Assembly: GCA_900541795.1 (NCBI GenBank)
Contig: UQLC01000011.1
Span: forward strand, 24,713-88,712
Direction of reading: 5' to 3'
DNA length: 64,000 bases
Source: an uncultured Collinsella sp.
GTDB taxonomy: Bacteria > Actinomycetota > Coriobacteriia > Coriobacteriales > Coriobacteriaceae
The notes under the pieces are model-generated. The model made no database searches, was not told where the DNA came from, and saw nothing but the letters and a program-made list of their open reading frames with translations. Below are positions 8,015 through 16,871 of the stretch, piece by piece (the first letter of the stretch is position 1; each line of letters starts with the position of its first letter). A program made the translations under genes and the position numbers.

Positions 8015-8836
8015 ATGGACACCACCTTCAGCCACATCAAAGCCGTGTTCTGCGATATCGACGGCACGCTGCTCACAAGCGAGCACACGGTGTCCCCGCG
8101 CACCGTGGCGGCGATCCGCGCCCTGCGCGAGCGCGGTGTGCTCTTTGGCCTGTGCACCGGGCGCGATGCCCACGCGACTGAGGCCATGTACGAGCTCTGG
8201 GGCATCGAAGGTCTGGTGGACGTGATGGTGGGCTGCGGTGGCGCCGAGGTCATCGACCGCGCGCACGACATCAACGAGCTGAGCTATCCGCTGCCGGGCG
8301 AGACCATCGCGCGCATCTGCAAGCACATGGCGGACCTTCCGGCAACGCCCGTCTGCCCCCGAGACGGCGTGTTCTACGTGCCCGAGAGCAACGCGTGCGT
8401 CGAACACCTGTCGCGCGTCGACGGCGTGCCCTACCAGGTGGTCGATTTTGCCGAGTTCTTGCGCGAGCCGCAGCCCAAGGTGATGTTTACCATGGCGCCC
8501 GAGGTAATGCCGCGGGTGATTGAGCGGGCGTCGACGTTTGCCGATAACACTGTTAAGGCGGCCGCCCTACAAACCACGCAGCGCCTCTACGAGTTTATGG
8601 ATCCGCGCGTGTCCAAGACGCGCGGTCTTGTGCGCGTAGCGGAGCTCAACAACATGGAGCTTACGAACATTTGCGTGTTTGGCGATGCCGATAACGACAC
8701 CTGCATGGTGGCTGACGCCGGCGTGGGCGTGGCCATGGCAAACGGCAGCGACGCCACCCGCGCCGCCGCCGATTTTGTAACCGCCAGCAACGACGAAGAC
8801 GGCATCGCGATCTTTATCGAGGAGCATCTGCTGTAG
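8015..8836 (+). CDS. Cof-type HAD-superfamily hydrolase
   Basis: A 273-residue class IIB HAD phosphatase. Motif I is FCDIDGTLL (nucleophile and acid Asp near residues 13 and 15), motif II follows as LCTGRD, and the C-terminal metal site is FGDADNDTCM with VAMANGSDATRAAADFV. Family members hydrolyse sugar phosphates, FMN or other small phosphoesters. The ATG at 8015 follows AGAAAGG. It lies between two family F repeats and appears to be a single-gene unit. Confidence 0.9.
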   Translation: MDTTFSHIKAVFCDIDGTLLTSEHTVSPRTVAAIRALRERGVLFGLCTGRDAHATEAMYELWGIEGLVDVMVGCGGAEVIDRAHDINELSYPLPGETIARICKHMADLPATPVCPRDGVFYVPESNACVEHLSRVDGVPYQVVDFAEFLREPQPKVMFTMAPEVMPRVIERASTFADNTVKAAALQTTQRLYEFMDPRVSKTRGLVRVAELNNMELTNICVFGDADNDTCMVADAGVGVAMANGSDATRAAADFVTASNDEDGIAIFIEEHLL

Positions 8837-8848
8837 CGCCGGGGGAGA

Positions 8849-8881
8849 ACCATCACAAAGGGGACAGGCGCCTTTGCGGTG
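8849..8881 (+). repeat. Family F palindromic repeat, copy 3
   Basis: CCATCACAAAGG and CCTTTGCGGTGG around the GGACAGGCG core. The arms carry mismatches, so this is a decayed copy of the element at 7888 and 17825. Confidence 0.75.
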
Positions 8882-9221
8882 GCCTCAGGCGATTTGGGCG
8901 AATTGATGCCTAAAATCTGCGCGTAAATTCAAATATGGTTGTCTGAACATTACGCTTCCAACCACCGATGGGCTAAAGATATTCTCATCAGTTTGGCAGG
9001 GTATTACTCCCGGTAAATGACCTACCGCTCATGGTCGATTTTCGACTGTTTACAGGATGTTTACTCTTGAGCAAAATGTTGTGCAAATAAATCTAATGCC
9101 ATTAAAAAATGATAGACAACTATATTACCAGCAGAAACAAAAAATAGATAGCGAATAAACGAAGGTAAATCTGAGCAAATGTCAAGAGAATTGAGAATTC
9201 GCTACAAAACAATCGGTTATC

Positions 9222-9251
9222 TTGTTCAGATGTTCAAACAATCGCTACAAT
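9222..9251 (+). promoter_or_regulatory. Candidate promoter for the pilus operon
   Basis: TTGTTC (9222-9227) and TACAAT (9246-9251) are separated by 18 bases, about 90 bases before the adhesin start. The sequence TTGTTCAGA at the -35 box recurs upstream of the sortase gene at 16834-16842. Confidence 0.5.
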
Positions 9252-9341
9252 ATGGATTACTAAGCGTGCGCAATTACAGATTGCGCAGATACGTTTGATA
9301 GTGAAAGAGCAAGATCGCGGTCTCTTGGGGAGGAGACATCG

Positions 9342-12300
9342 ATGAAAGCAAATTCAGACAAATCTAAACAGAGTAATAAAGCGACGCGCCGTGTACTGGC
9401 AGGCGTCTTGTGCGGAGCCTCCGTTTTGAGCCTGGTACTGTCGCTCGTCATGCCTCCAATCTCGCAGGCCATTGCCAACGATGCCCAGACGGTTTCTACC
9501 GAAGAAACTGTGATGGGGGGGGGTTCCTCAAGTGAGTCTACTGGTGTAGACAGCACCACTAACGGGGGTGCCGAAAAGCAGATTAGCGATGATACCGAGA
9601 ATGGCGCGAGCGAAGACGCCGCTGCCGCGGGACTGCCGTCCGACGACGCGGAGGCCAAGGGCGCCGCGCAGCCTTCCGATACACAGCCTTCTGATGATGA
9701 AACTAACGATGAAAACGCTATCGCTCCCGCTACCGTCAGTGCCGATGGCTATAACGAGGTGAAAGGTAATATTGCTGAGACGTTCACCAATGGCGGCAAG
9801 TTCCGACTGACGGATTTTGCCTATTCGGATAAGCAGATCACCATCACCAAAGACACTGCTATCGATCTTGCGGGACACATGCTCTACCGTGGTTCCGGCA
9901 ACAAAGACTCCTTCTTTGTGGTCGAAAATGGAGCCACACTCACTATCGAGGATTTAGGTAAAACAAAAGACGAACAGACCCTGGTCGAAACGACGGCGGG
10001 TCATCTTGCGTCTATGGAATGGGAAACAGGAAACGGCTCAAATAGTGGCACTCCTAAGAGTCTTACTTACTTTGAGACCAAGAGCACGCCCAATCAAGAT
10101 GGACTCGGCACAACCGAGACTACGATCAGGCATGTCGTTACGGGCTTTGGCGCTATTGATGCGGCATCGGACAGCGGTTCCGTAAAGCATGTGGTCACCG
10201 TTAAAGAGGGCGGCACGCTCGATCTCAAGGGCGGCATGATTACCACGGCCGCCAATCTGAGCGATGACGGCCATGTGATTTTTTCTGAGGGTAAAGTCAA
10301 AATCGAAGGCGGTTACGTCACCAATGGCAACGGCGGTGGCTGGGGCGGTGGCCTGTGCATAACGGGCGAGAAGGCGGGCGCGAATGCCAGTCTCGAAATG
10401 ACAGGCGGCGTGGTCGCGGGAAACAAGTCGGGTTCTGGCGGCGGCATCTATGCTGACAAGGGAGCCACCCTGAAGCTTACGGGCGGAATTATCTCTGGCA
10501 ACGCTACGTATGAAAACACTTGCAACAGCGGCGGCAGTCCCGAAAATGGTTATGGCGGCGGCGTCTTTACCAAAAATGCTTGCGTTAGTATCAGCGATTC
10601 GGCAAGCATTACTAACAATCGTGTCGATTCCAATATCTCTGAATCGTTTAACAATGGCCTGCTCGGTGGCGGTGGCATTGCATGTGTAAATGGTGGCAAG
10701 CTCAGTATAACGGGTGGCTCAGTTACTGCTAACTACTCCCATGAGGCTGCCGGCGGCGTTTACGCTGGTTTTTACAACCAGACCATCGAGTTTGAAATGA
10801 CTGGCGGCACGATTGCCGGCAACGTGGCGGAGAACGCTGAGGGCGGCGGTTTGCGTATCGCTGGCGGTGACAACACTGGTACGATGGCAACAATTAGCGC
10901 TGGTGAGAACAGCAAGATTTACATTACGAACAACAAGACTATGACGGGTAAGGATCGCGGCGGCGACTGGGGCGGCGGTGGCGTCTTTATCCAGAAGGGC
11001 GGCAAGCTCAATATCGTAAAGACGTTGATTGCCGAAAATGAGGCTGGCGGCTGGGGCGGCGGCGTTGGCGCTTGCCCTACGGGCGAAACAATCGTTTCGC
11101 ATTCCAACGGTGCCGCTATTTATAACAATAAAGATAATAATGGTGAACACTACTCTGCCGGCGGATATGGGAAGAACGAGGATAGTAACTCCGAGTACAT
11201 TACCGAGCCCTTCAAAAAATCCGGCCATAAGGATTTCTTCCTGGTGCGTAAAAAAGATGGTGCGAACTCGACAATTGCAGTTGTGCTCGGCAAGATGCTC
11301 GGCGGCGACTCGGCTGGTTGGCAGGGCACTTGCGACGGCGAGAAGATCACCATTGAGCCAAATGGCGGCGCCGAGGCCAAGTACATGTTCGGTCTTGAGG
11401 CCCATCCGACTGCCGATGCCATGGGAAAGGCGCAGACAGCGGCTACGACCATTATCAGTGGCAACTATTCCTACACCCACGGTGGCGGCATCATGACCAA
11501 CGGCGATCTTGTCGTTGGCGAGGTCAAGGATCTGAGTGTTTATCCGAGCATGAAGCTCAATGCCACCAAGGTGCTTAAAGATGAAAAGGGAATCTCGCAA
11601 GGCCTTAGCACGCACAATTACAGATTTAAGTTGCTGCGCCAGGATGGTGACATCGAGCCTTCTTGGAAAGATGACGACACATTTGATATGGGCGATTGCA
11701 GTGTTGCGGGCGAGGCGCCTGTTGATCAAACAAACGGCAATATCACCTTCGACTCTGGCAAGGACTATTCTTCGGGACAATACGTTTTCTATCTAGTTGA
11801 GGAACCCATCAGCGGCGAAAACGAATCGAATACCAAATTCGACGAGACCATTTACAAGATCGTGGTAAAAGTTGAGGACAATCCATCCGACACTAAATAT
11901 CTCATGTCGATTCCTATTAATTATTACAAGGTAAAAGAAATAACCGTTTCTAAAAAGACAGAGAAGGATCCCGACTTCAAACCACTTGGTTCCGGAAGCT
12001 ATTCCGTTGACATCCCACAAGATAGCTCACAAGATAGCACGAAGACTACGGTTACTATCGGTAACAGTAAGAAACCGACCTTTACCAACAAAATCGTGTC
12101 TCCCGTCTCCTGGACTCCTAAGGCGACTAAGGTCGTTGAGGGTGGCGAGATGAAGGCGTTTACGCTTCAACTTGCGAAAGACAGCGAATTTAAAAACATC
12201 ATCGGTACTGCCGTGACCTCTGGTCCTGAGAAGACGCAGACGCTTTCGTTCAAGGACAAAAGCAATGAAACGATTGAGCTCAAGTACTCGCTCTCTGATA

Positions 12301-12722
12301 TCAGGAATAATCCCGACGACCCGGGCGGCTCCACGGGTGGCCCTTTCAAGACCTTTACGTACTATGTGCGCGAGAAAACCGACGGTTCGCAGTTCTCGCA
12401 CTACACGTACGACCATTCGGTCTACAAGATTGCGGCCAAGGCAACTGTTCAGCCTGATAAGACGATTAAATGTGAAGTGACCTACAGGAAGGGAACCGTT
12501 AACTCCAAAGGTGAGTGGGAAAACGCCGATACCGATGACCACGACCTCACCGACACTTCCACCCCCACCTTCACCAACACCTACTCCACTTCTTTGCCCC
12601 TTTCTGGTATGTCGGGCGTCACTCTGACGTACCTTGCCGGCGCGGCGGTGCTTTGCGCTGCTGCGGCCTGGATGCACATTCGTCGCAAGGCGAATGCGAA
12701 GGGAGGTGAGCGTCGTGAATAA
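9342..12722 (+). CDS. LPxTG-type pilus adhesin with beta-helix repeats
   Basis: A 1126-residue cell-wall-anchored surface protein, probably the pilus tip or a minor pilin. The start follows GGGGAGGAG. Residues 1-45 are a signal peptide (VLAGVLCGASVLSLVLSLVM), and 46-130 are an acidic, Ser-rich linker. Residues about 285-720 hold glycine-rich GGGI/GGWGGG repeats typical of right-handed beta-helix adhesins. Two FctA/Spy0128-like pilin isopeptide domains follow (about 737-865 and 923-1078, containing FDETIYKIVVK and YDHSVYKIAAK). The sorting signal is LPLSG (1085-1089) with a membrane segment and a basic tail. A run of nine G at 9515-9523 could permit phase variation. The stop overlaps the next gene by 8 bases. 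Confidence 0.93.
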   Translation: MKANSDKSKQSNKATRRVLAGVLCGASVLSLVLSLVMPPISQAIANDAQTVSTEETVMGGGSSSESTGVDSTTNGGAEKQISDDTENGASEDAAAAGLPSDDAEAKGAAQPSDTQPSDDETNDENAIAPATVSADGYNEVKGNIAETFTNGGKFRLTDFAYSDKQITITKDTAIDLAGHMLYRGSGNKDSFFVVENGATLTIEDLGKTKDEQTLVETTAGHLASMEWETGNGSNSGTPKSLTYFETKSTPNQDGLGTTETTIRHVVTGFGAIDAASDSGSVKHVVTVKEGGTLDLKGGMITTAANLSDDGHVIFSEGKVKIEGGYVTNGNGGGWGGGLCITGEKAGANASLEMTGGVVAGNKSGSGGGIYADKGATLKLTGGIISGNATYENTCNSGGSPENGYGGGVFTKNACVSISDSASITNNRVDSNISESFNNGLLGGGGIACVNGGKLSITGGSVTANYSHEAAGGVYAGFYNQTIEFEMTGGTIAGNVAENAEGGGLRIAGGDNTGTMATISAGENSKIYITNNKTMTGKDRGGDWGGGGVFIQKGGKLNIVKTLIAENEAGGWGGGVGACPTGETIVSHSNGAAIYNNKDNNGEHYSAGGYGKNEDSNSEYITEPFKKSGHKDFFLVRKKDGANSTIAVVLGKMLGGDSAGWQGTCDGEKITIEPNGGAEAKYMFGLEAHPTADAMGKAQTAATTIISGNYSYTHGGGIMTNGDLVVGEVKDLSVYPSMKLNATKVLKDEKGISQGLSTHNYRFKLLRQDGDIEPSWKDDDTFDMGDCSVAGEAPVDQTNGNITFDSGKDYSSGQYVFYLVEEPISGENESNTKFDETIYKIVVKVEDNPSDTKYLMSIPINYYKVKEITVSKKTEKDPDFKPLGSGSYSVDIPQDSSQDSTKTTVTIGNSKKPTFTNKIVSPVSWTPKATKVVEGGEMKAFTLQLAKDSEFKNIIGTAVTSGPEKTQTLSFKDKSNETIELKYSLSDIRNNPDDPGGSTGGPFKTFTYYVREKTDGSQFSHYTYDHSVYKIAAKATVQPDKTIKCEVTYRKGTVNSKGEWENADTDDHDLTDTSTPTFTNTYSTSLPLSGMSGVTLTYLAGAAVLCAAAAWMHIRRKANAKGGERRE

Positions 12723-14382
12723 GAAAGTTTGCTCCTTCCCGATCTTGTTTGCGCTGCTTGCCCTCCTGATCGGCACCTGCGCGGTTGTGTTCCCCGCTTC
12801 CGCGCAGGCCGTGCCGACCTCGGCCGGTTCCATCACGGTGAGAGGCACCGTGGCGCGCAGCTACGACGCCTACCAGATCTTTAGCGCCAACGTCGTCGAC
12901 GGCGACAGCGACGCCAAGATCGCCACCGACCTCGCCTGGGCAAGCGACGCCGTGCGCGACGCCGCGCTGCCTGTGCTGCACAGCGCCGGCATGCCCAATT
13001 CCCAGGCCACCGCACAGGAAGCTGCCGAGTGGCTCAACACCGATTCCCACCTTACGAGCGCGCTGAGCGCACAGCTCGCTCGTTCCCTCCAGAGCTCTGA
13101 CGCCGTGTCCGTGGCCCTTAACGCGGGCACGGCGGCCAAGCTGTCCTGTGGCTACTGGCTCATCGTCGCCGACGACGACGCCATTGCTCAGGGCGAGGTC
13201 GGCACCGCGCCGATCATGGCCCTGGTCGGCGGCAGCGCCGTCACCGTCAAGTCCAAGGCGGCGACGCCCAAGGTCCAAAAGCACGTGCTGGAGGACAGCA
13301 CCGCCGCCTGGCAGAAGGCCGCCGACGCCACGGTCGCCGACGACCTGTACTGGCGCCTCTCGGCCACGGTCCCGGCGGGCCTCACGGCCTACGACACCTA
13401 TACGGTGCAGTTCGTCGACACCATGAGCGCGGGGCTCGACCCCTCCAAGGTCGCCGCGAGCATGCGCGTGTACGTGGCGGCGGGCACGGACGGCGGCTTT
13501 GACGCGGTCCAGACCGGCAAGGACGGCCGCGTCGGCACCGAGCCCGCGAAGGGCTGGACCGACATCACGGCCCAGTGCGCCACCAAGGTAGCGGCGGACG
13601 GAACCTTCACCGTGCGCACCGGCGACCTGATCGCCGCGCTCGGCGGGGCCGACGCCTTTACCGCTGGCGCCCGCGTGGTCGCCGTGTACAACGCACCGCT
13701 CAACAGCGCATGCAACCACGGCATCGCGAAGGGCAACCCCAACGAGGTCTACCTGCGCTACCCGCGCTCTCCCTTTGCCGACCAGTCCGGCGATGCCGGC
13801 TTCACCAGCACGCCGAGTGACGACGCGTGCGCCTACACCTGGGATCTCGCGCTCACCAAGCGCGGCAGCGACGGTGACAAGCCGCTTGCCGGGGCAGTCC
13901 TGAGCATCGTCGACGACCGTGGTCGCACACTGGCGGCCGACGGCACGTGGGATGCGGATGGCAAGGCCACCGTCACCACGGGCGAGGACGGCCGCGTGAC
14001 CGTCTCGGGCGTGGACTCGGGCAAGCTGGAGGTCCGCGAGCTCAAGGCGCCCAAGGGCTACACCGCCTTTGAGGGCACGCGCTCCGTGACGGTCAAGGCC
14101 GAGGGCCTGGACGTCGACCAGGTGGCCGCCGCCAAGCCCAAGCTCACCATCACGGCCGAGTCGCCCCTGCGCGCCGACAGCGCGGACGGGTCGACGGGCA
14201 GCCTGGAGGCGTCGCTCATCAACACGCCCACCGGCACGCCCCCTAGCATTACCACCGGAGGCTTTATGCCCTCGACTGGCGATATGGCAATGTACGCCGC
14301 GGCCGCCGCAGCGGTCGCCGGAGCCGCGCTCATCGTGGTCGCGCTCCTGGTCAAGCGGGGAGGTGGCAGCCATAAAGAGTAG
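12715..14382 (+). CDS. Isopeptide-forming fimbrial protein, LPxTG-type (minor pilin)
   Basis: A 555-residue wall-anchored pilin. A GTG start at 12715 is chosen because GGGAGGTG precedes it by 7 bases and it gives a proper signal peptide (VNKKVCSFPILFALLALLIG, cleavage after ASAQA). Residues about 40-190 form a fimbrial N-terminal domain (YDAYQIFSANVVDGD), about 195-385 a fimbrial isopeptide domain, and about 390-490 a SpaA/Cna-B domain with GKLEVRELKAPKGY (E-box). The sorting signal is MPSTG (518-522) with a C-terminal membrane segment. The gene is visibly richer in G+C at third positions than the genes on either side, which suggests a separate origin. Confidence 0.93.
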   Translation: MNKKVCSFPILFALLALLIGTCAVVFPASAQAVPTSAGSITVRGTVARSYDAYQIFSANVVDGDSDAKIATDLAWASDAVRDAALPVLHSAGMPNSQATAQEAAEWLNTDSHLTSALSAQLARSLQSSDAVSVALNAGTAAKLSCGYWLIVADDDAIAQGEVGTAPIMALVGGSAVTVKSKAATPKVQKHVLEDSTAAWQKAADATVADDLYWRLSATVPAGLTAYDTYTVQFVDTMSAGLDPSKVAASMRVYVAAGTDGGFDAVQTGKDGRVGTEPAKGWTDITAQCATKVAADGTFTVRTGDLIAALGGADAFTAGARVVAVYNAPLNSACNHGIAKGNPNEVYLRYPRSPFADQSGDAGFTSTPSDDACAYTWDLALTKRGSDGDKPLAGAVLSIVDDRGRTLAADGTWDADGKATVTTGEDGRVTVSGVDSGKLEVRELKAPKGYTAFEGTRSVTVKAEGLDVDQVAAAKPKLTITAESPLRADSADGSTGSLEASLINTPTGTPPSITTGGFMPSTGDMAMYAAAAAAVAGAALIVVALLVKRGGGSHKE

Positions 14383-14490
14383 CTGGCAGCCCCGCAGAGA
14401 GCGGGGCGAGACATAGCGAAGCAGATGCTAAGACACAGACAGATAATGACCGATCGAATGAGAACCAACCGGAAAACGGAGGAAAAGAAG

Positions 14491-16152
14491 ATGAGCATGA
14501 GCAAGAACATCGCACGCCTGGCAGTAACCGCCGGCCTCACAGCAGCGCTGAGCTTCGGCGGTGTGATGGCGCCGGTGACCATGGCGTTTGCTGAGGAGGG
14601 TGCCGCCCCCAGCTATTCGCTCACGATTAGCCAGGCCGCGGACAATGGCCCCACTTTGTTCAAGGCGTATCAGATTTTTACTGCTGACGTTATGGACGGA
14701 ACGTCCGGTAAGGTTACGTCCAACGTTAAGTGGGCGAGTCCTGCCGCAGAGAATGCGGTCCTGGACGAGCTTGTTGCTAATAAAGTCCCTGGAATTACCA
14801 AAGACTCGACTGCTTCTGATGTTGCCGACTACCTTTCCACGATCACTGATACCACTAATACCACAAGTTTGCCGCAGGGCAGCATCCTTAACAAGATTGC
14901 CTTGGCTGTAGAGAAGAGTGTTACCGCTACGGGCAATTCCTTTGCTGCCGGTTCCACTTTCACCACTACGAAGGCCGGCTACTACCTGTTCATGACCGAT
15001 ACCGACTCGCTCAATAAGAAAGAGAAGCAGACCGGTACCTCGCCGATCTTTGCGGTCGTGGGCGGCGACGCAGTGAGCGTTACCGAGAAGACGAGCATCC
15101 CGACCGTGATGAAGCAGATCAAGGACGATGCTACGGGCGTCGAGTGGCATGACAAGGCGGACTCCCAGATGGGTCAGACCGTTCAGTACAAGCTGACCGG
15201 CACGGTTGCAAACAATGTCGACACGTTCGGCACCTACTATTATGAGTTCTACGATGAGCTGTCTGCCGGTTTGACTGTTGATAAGTCCTCTGTCAAGGCC
15301 GTGATTGGTGAGACTCCTATCATGCCTACTTCTGTGACCGTGTCTAATCCCGATTCAAATGGCAAGACGGTCTTGAGCGTAAAGTTTGACGATCTTAAGG
15401 CTGCCGCCGGGGCGGCCGGTGTCACTGTTGACGAGAACACAAGGGTCGTTGTTAGGTACAGCGCCAAGCTCGACCCGAAGATGTCCCAGCATGTTGTTGT
15501 CGGTGGCACGGGCAACTCCAACACCGTCAAGCTCATCTACTCCAACAACCCTGGCCACGATACCAAGGGTGAGTCTGTGCCCGACACCGTGCGCGACTAC
15601 ACCTATGCGCTCAAGCTCGTCAAGAAGGACGCGACTGATGAGAATAAGAAACTTGCCGGCGTAAAGTTCACCATCTGTGCCACTAATCCCGACGATACTA
15701 CATCCAAGGGCATGTATGTCCAGGATAATGGCTCCCTCGATAAGGAGCCTTATGAGTTCACGACCACCGACTCCGGCGAGATTAACGTCAAGGGCCTCGA
15801 TGCCGGCACCTACACCGTCAAGGAAACCCATACGCTCGCCGGCTACAACACCATCCCCGATTTCACCTTCACCATCAAAGCCACTGGCCTCAACAAAGCA
15901 GAGGGTGTGGAAGAAAACAAGCTCACGGTCAAGACGAGCACCACGGGTTCCAATTTGGTCGAGGTTGACACGACCAACACGGACAACGGTACTGCTGCTT
16001 TGATTGTCAAAAACAAGCAGGGCTCCGGCCTCCCGCTCACCGGCCTCAACGGCGTGACCTTCACTTGGATCGCTGGTGGCGCGGTGCTGTGCATCGGCGT
16101 GGCGCACCTCATCCGCAGCCGTAAGCAGGCTGAGGAGTCCGAGCAGGAGTAA
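14491..16152 (+). CDS. Major pilin subunit, LPxTG-type
   Basis: A 553-residue pilin with signal peptide 1-36 (ending VTMAFA). The ATG at 14491 follows CGGAGGA. The N-terminal domain has the same SYSL...LFKAYQIFTADVMDG start as the preceding pilin. The segment around IPTVMKQIKDD is a candidate pilin-motif lysine used for polymerisation. A C-terminal SpaA-like domain carries the E-box-like TYTVKETHTLAGY. The sorting signal is LPLTG (514-518) with a membrane anchor. The full LPxTG motif, abundance-style codon use and position before the sortase suggest the shaft subunit. That role is inferred, not shown. Confidence 0.92.
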   Translation: MSMSKNIARLAVTAGLTAALSFGGVMAPVTMAFAEEGAAPSYSLTISQAADNGPTLFKAYQIFTADVMDGTSGKVTSNVKWASPAAENAVLDELVANKVPGITKDSTASDVADYLSTITDTTNTTSLPQGSILNKIALAVEKSVTATGNSFAAGSTFTTTKAGYYLFMTDTDSLNKKEKQTGTSPIFAVVGGDAVSVTEKTSIPTVMKQIKDDATGVEWHDKADSQMGQTVQYKLTGTVANNVDTFGTYYYEFYDELSAGLTVDKSSVKAVIGETPIMPTSVTVSNPDSNGKTVLSVKFDDLKAAAGAAGVTVDENTRVVVRYSAKLDPKMSQHVVVGGTGNSNTVKLIYSNNPGHDTKGESVPDTVRDYTYALKLVKKDATDENKKLAGVKFTICATNPDDTTSKGMYVQDNGSLDKEPYEFTTTDSGEINVKGLDAGTYTVKETHTLAGYNTIPDFTFTIKATGLNKAEGVEENKLTVKTSTTGSNLVEVDTTNTDNGTAALIVKNKQGSGLPLTGLNGVTFTWIAGGAVLCIGVAHLIRSRKQAEESEQE

Positions 16153-16456
16153 CGCTCGCTCACCCATCCCTTTGGCAGGTGGGATGTGATGGTCATGAGA
16201 CTTGCGGACACTTTTCTCGTCCATCGACGTTCTTGCTTTGCCATTCTCTTTTCGGGGCAGACTCCGCACTGGAGTCTGCCCCGTTTTTTTGGACAACGCA
16301 GTCAGACTCCATTGCCCGATGGATCAAGCGTATGAATATCGAACAGATGTTTGCAAATATTGCGTTTACCAGCTGTAAGTACGAGTGCTCGCAGTAAAAT
16401 ACCCTTGCGACGCATCCCGTGCGCGGGCGGCCGACGACTCGATCGGAGGTCCCCAA
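16153..16456. other. Gap after the major pilin with terminator
   Basis: Apart from the strong terminator at 16253-16290 and the ribosome site before 16457, no gene or repeat is seen. Confidence 0.6.
16253..16290 (+). terminator. Rho-independent terminator after the major pilin
   Basis: A 13-bp perfect stem (16253-16265 with 16271-16283) followed by seven T. It should separate most pilin transcription from the downstream sortase gene. Confidence 0.9.
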
Positions 16457-16609
16457 ATGCTGAAATTCCTTAACGCGCTCGCCGCCCTCGCGACGGTGGG
16501 CACATTCGTCATCGCGTTTCTTGACTCGTATGAGGTTCGGTTTAAGGTCCGTAGGCGCACGCGCGGTGCGGACGGTAGAAGGCATTTGCGCCGCAACAAG
16601 CGCAAATAA
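16457..16609 (+). CDS. Small single-pass membrane protein (50 aa), unknown function
   Basis: The ATG at 16457 follows a strong ATCGGAGGT ribosome site. The protein has one hydrophobic segment (residues 3-22, FLNALAALATVGTFVIAFLD) and a very basic tail (RRRTRGADGRRHLRRNKRK). It sits between the terminator after the pilins and the sortase gene, so it may belong to the pilus locus. No family is recognised. The ribosome site and clean topology are the only support. Confidence 0.65.
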   Translation: MLKFLNALAALATVGTFVIAFLDSYEVRFKVRRRTRGADGRRHLRRNKRK

Positions 16610-16610
16610 G

Positions 16611-16638
16611 AATGCCCGGGGTTAGCGGCCCGGGCATT
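16611..16638 (+). terminator. Hairpin after the small membrane protein
   Basis: Perfect 10-bp arms AATGCCCGGG and CCCGGGCATT. The downstream sequence is not T-rich, so termination would be weak. Confidence 0.5.
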
Positions 16639-16841
16639 TAACAAAACCAGAAAACTAGGCCGCCCGCGCTTTCGAACACTTACGCGGGATGCGTCGTTTT
16701 CTATTGCCATTGTATCCCGAATCGCCCAGCCGATTCGGGATATTTTGAAAACTCAAATGCGGGCCCATACTTGCACTGCGCAATGCTGCCAGGCTGCGTT
16801 GCGCAGCGCATGAGCTCGCTAATCGGCTATTATTTGTTCAG

Positions 16842-16855
16842 ACAACTTGAGTTGT
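16842..16855. promoter_or_regulatory. Palindrome before the sortase gene
   Basis: ACAACT-TG-AGTTGT lies 17 bases upstream of the sortase start, directly after TTGTTCAGA, a motif shared with the adhesin promoter at 9222-9230. It is a possible regulator site. Confidence 0.35.
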
Positions 16856-16871
16856 AGAGGAGTGACCGGCG

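Larger units (their letters stand above)
8837..9341. other. AT-rich upstream region of the pilus locus
   Basis: A 505-base region without a credible gene. After the family F repeat it becomes markedly AT-rich (about 8930-9300), in contrast to the G+C-rich surroundings. This may mark a horizontally acquired boundary or a strongly regulated promoter region. Confidence 0.6.
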
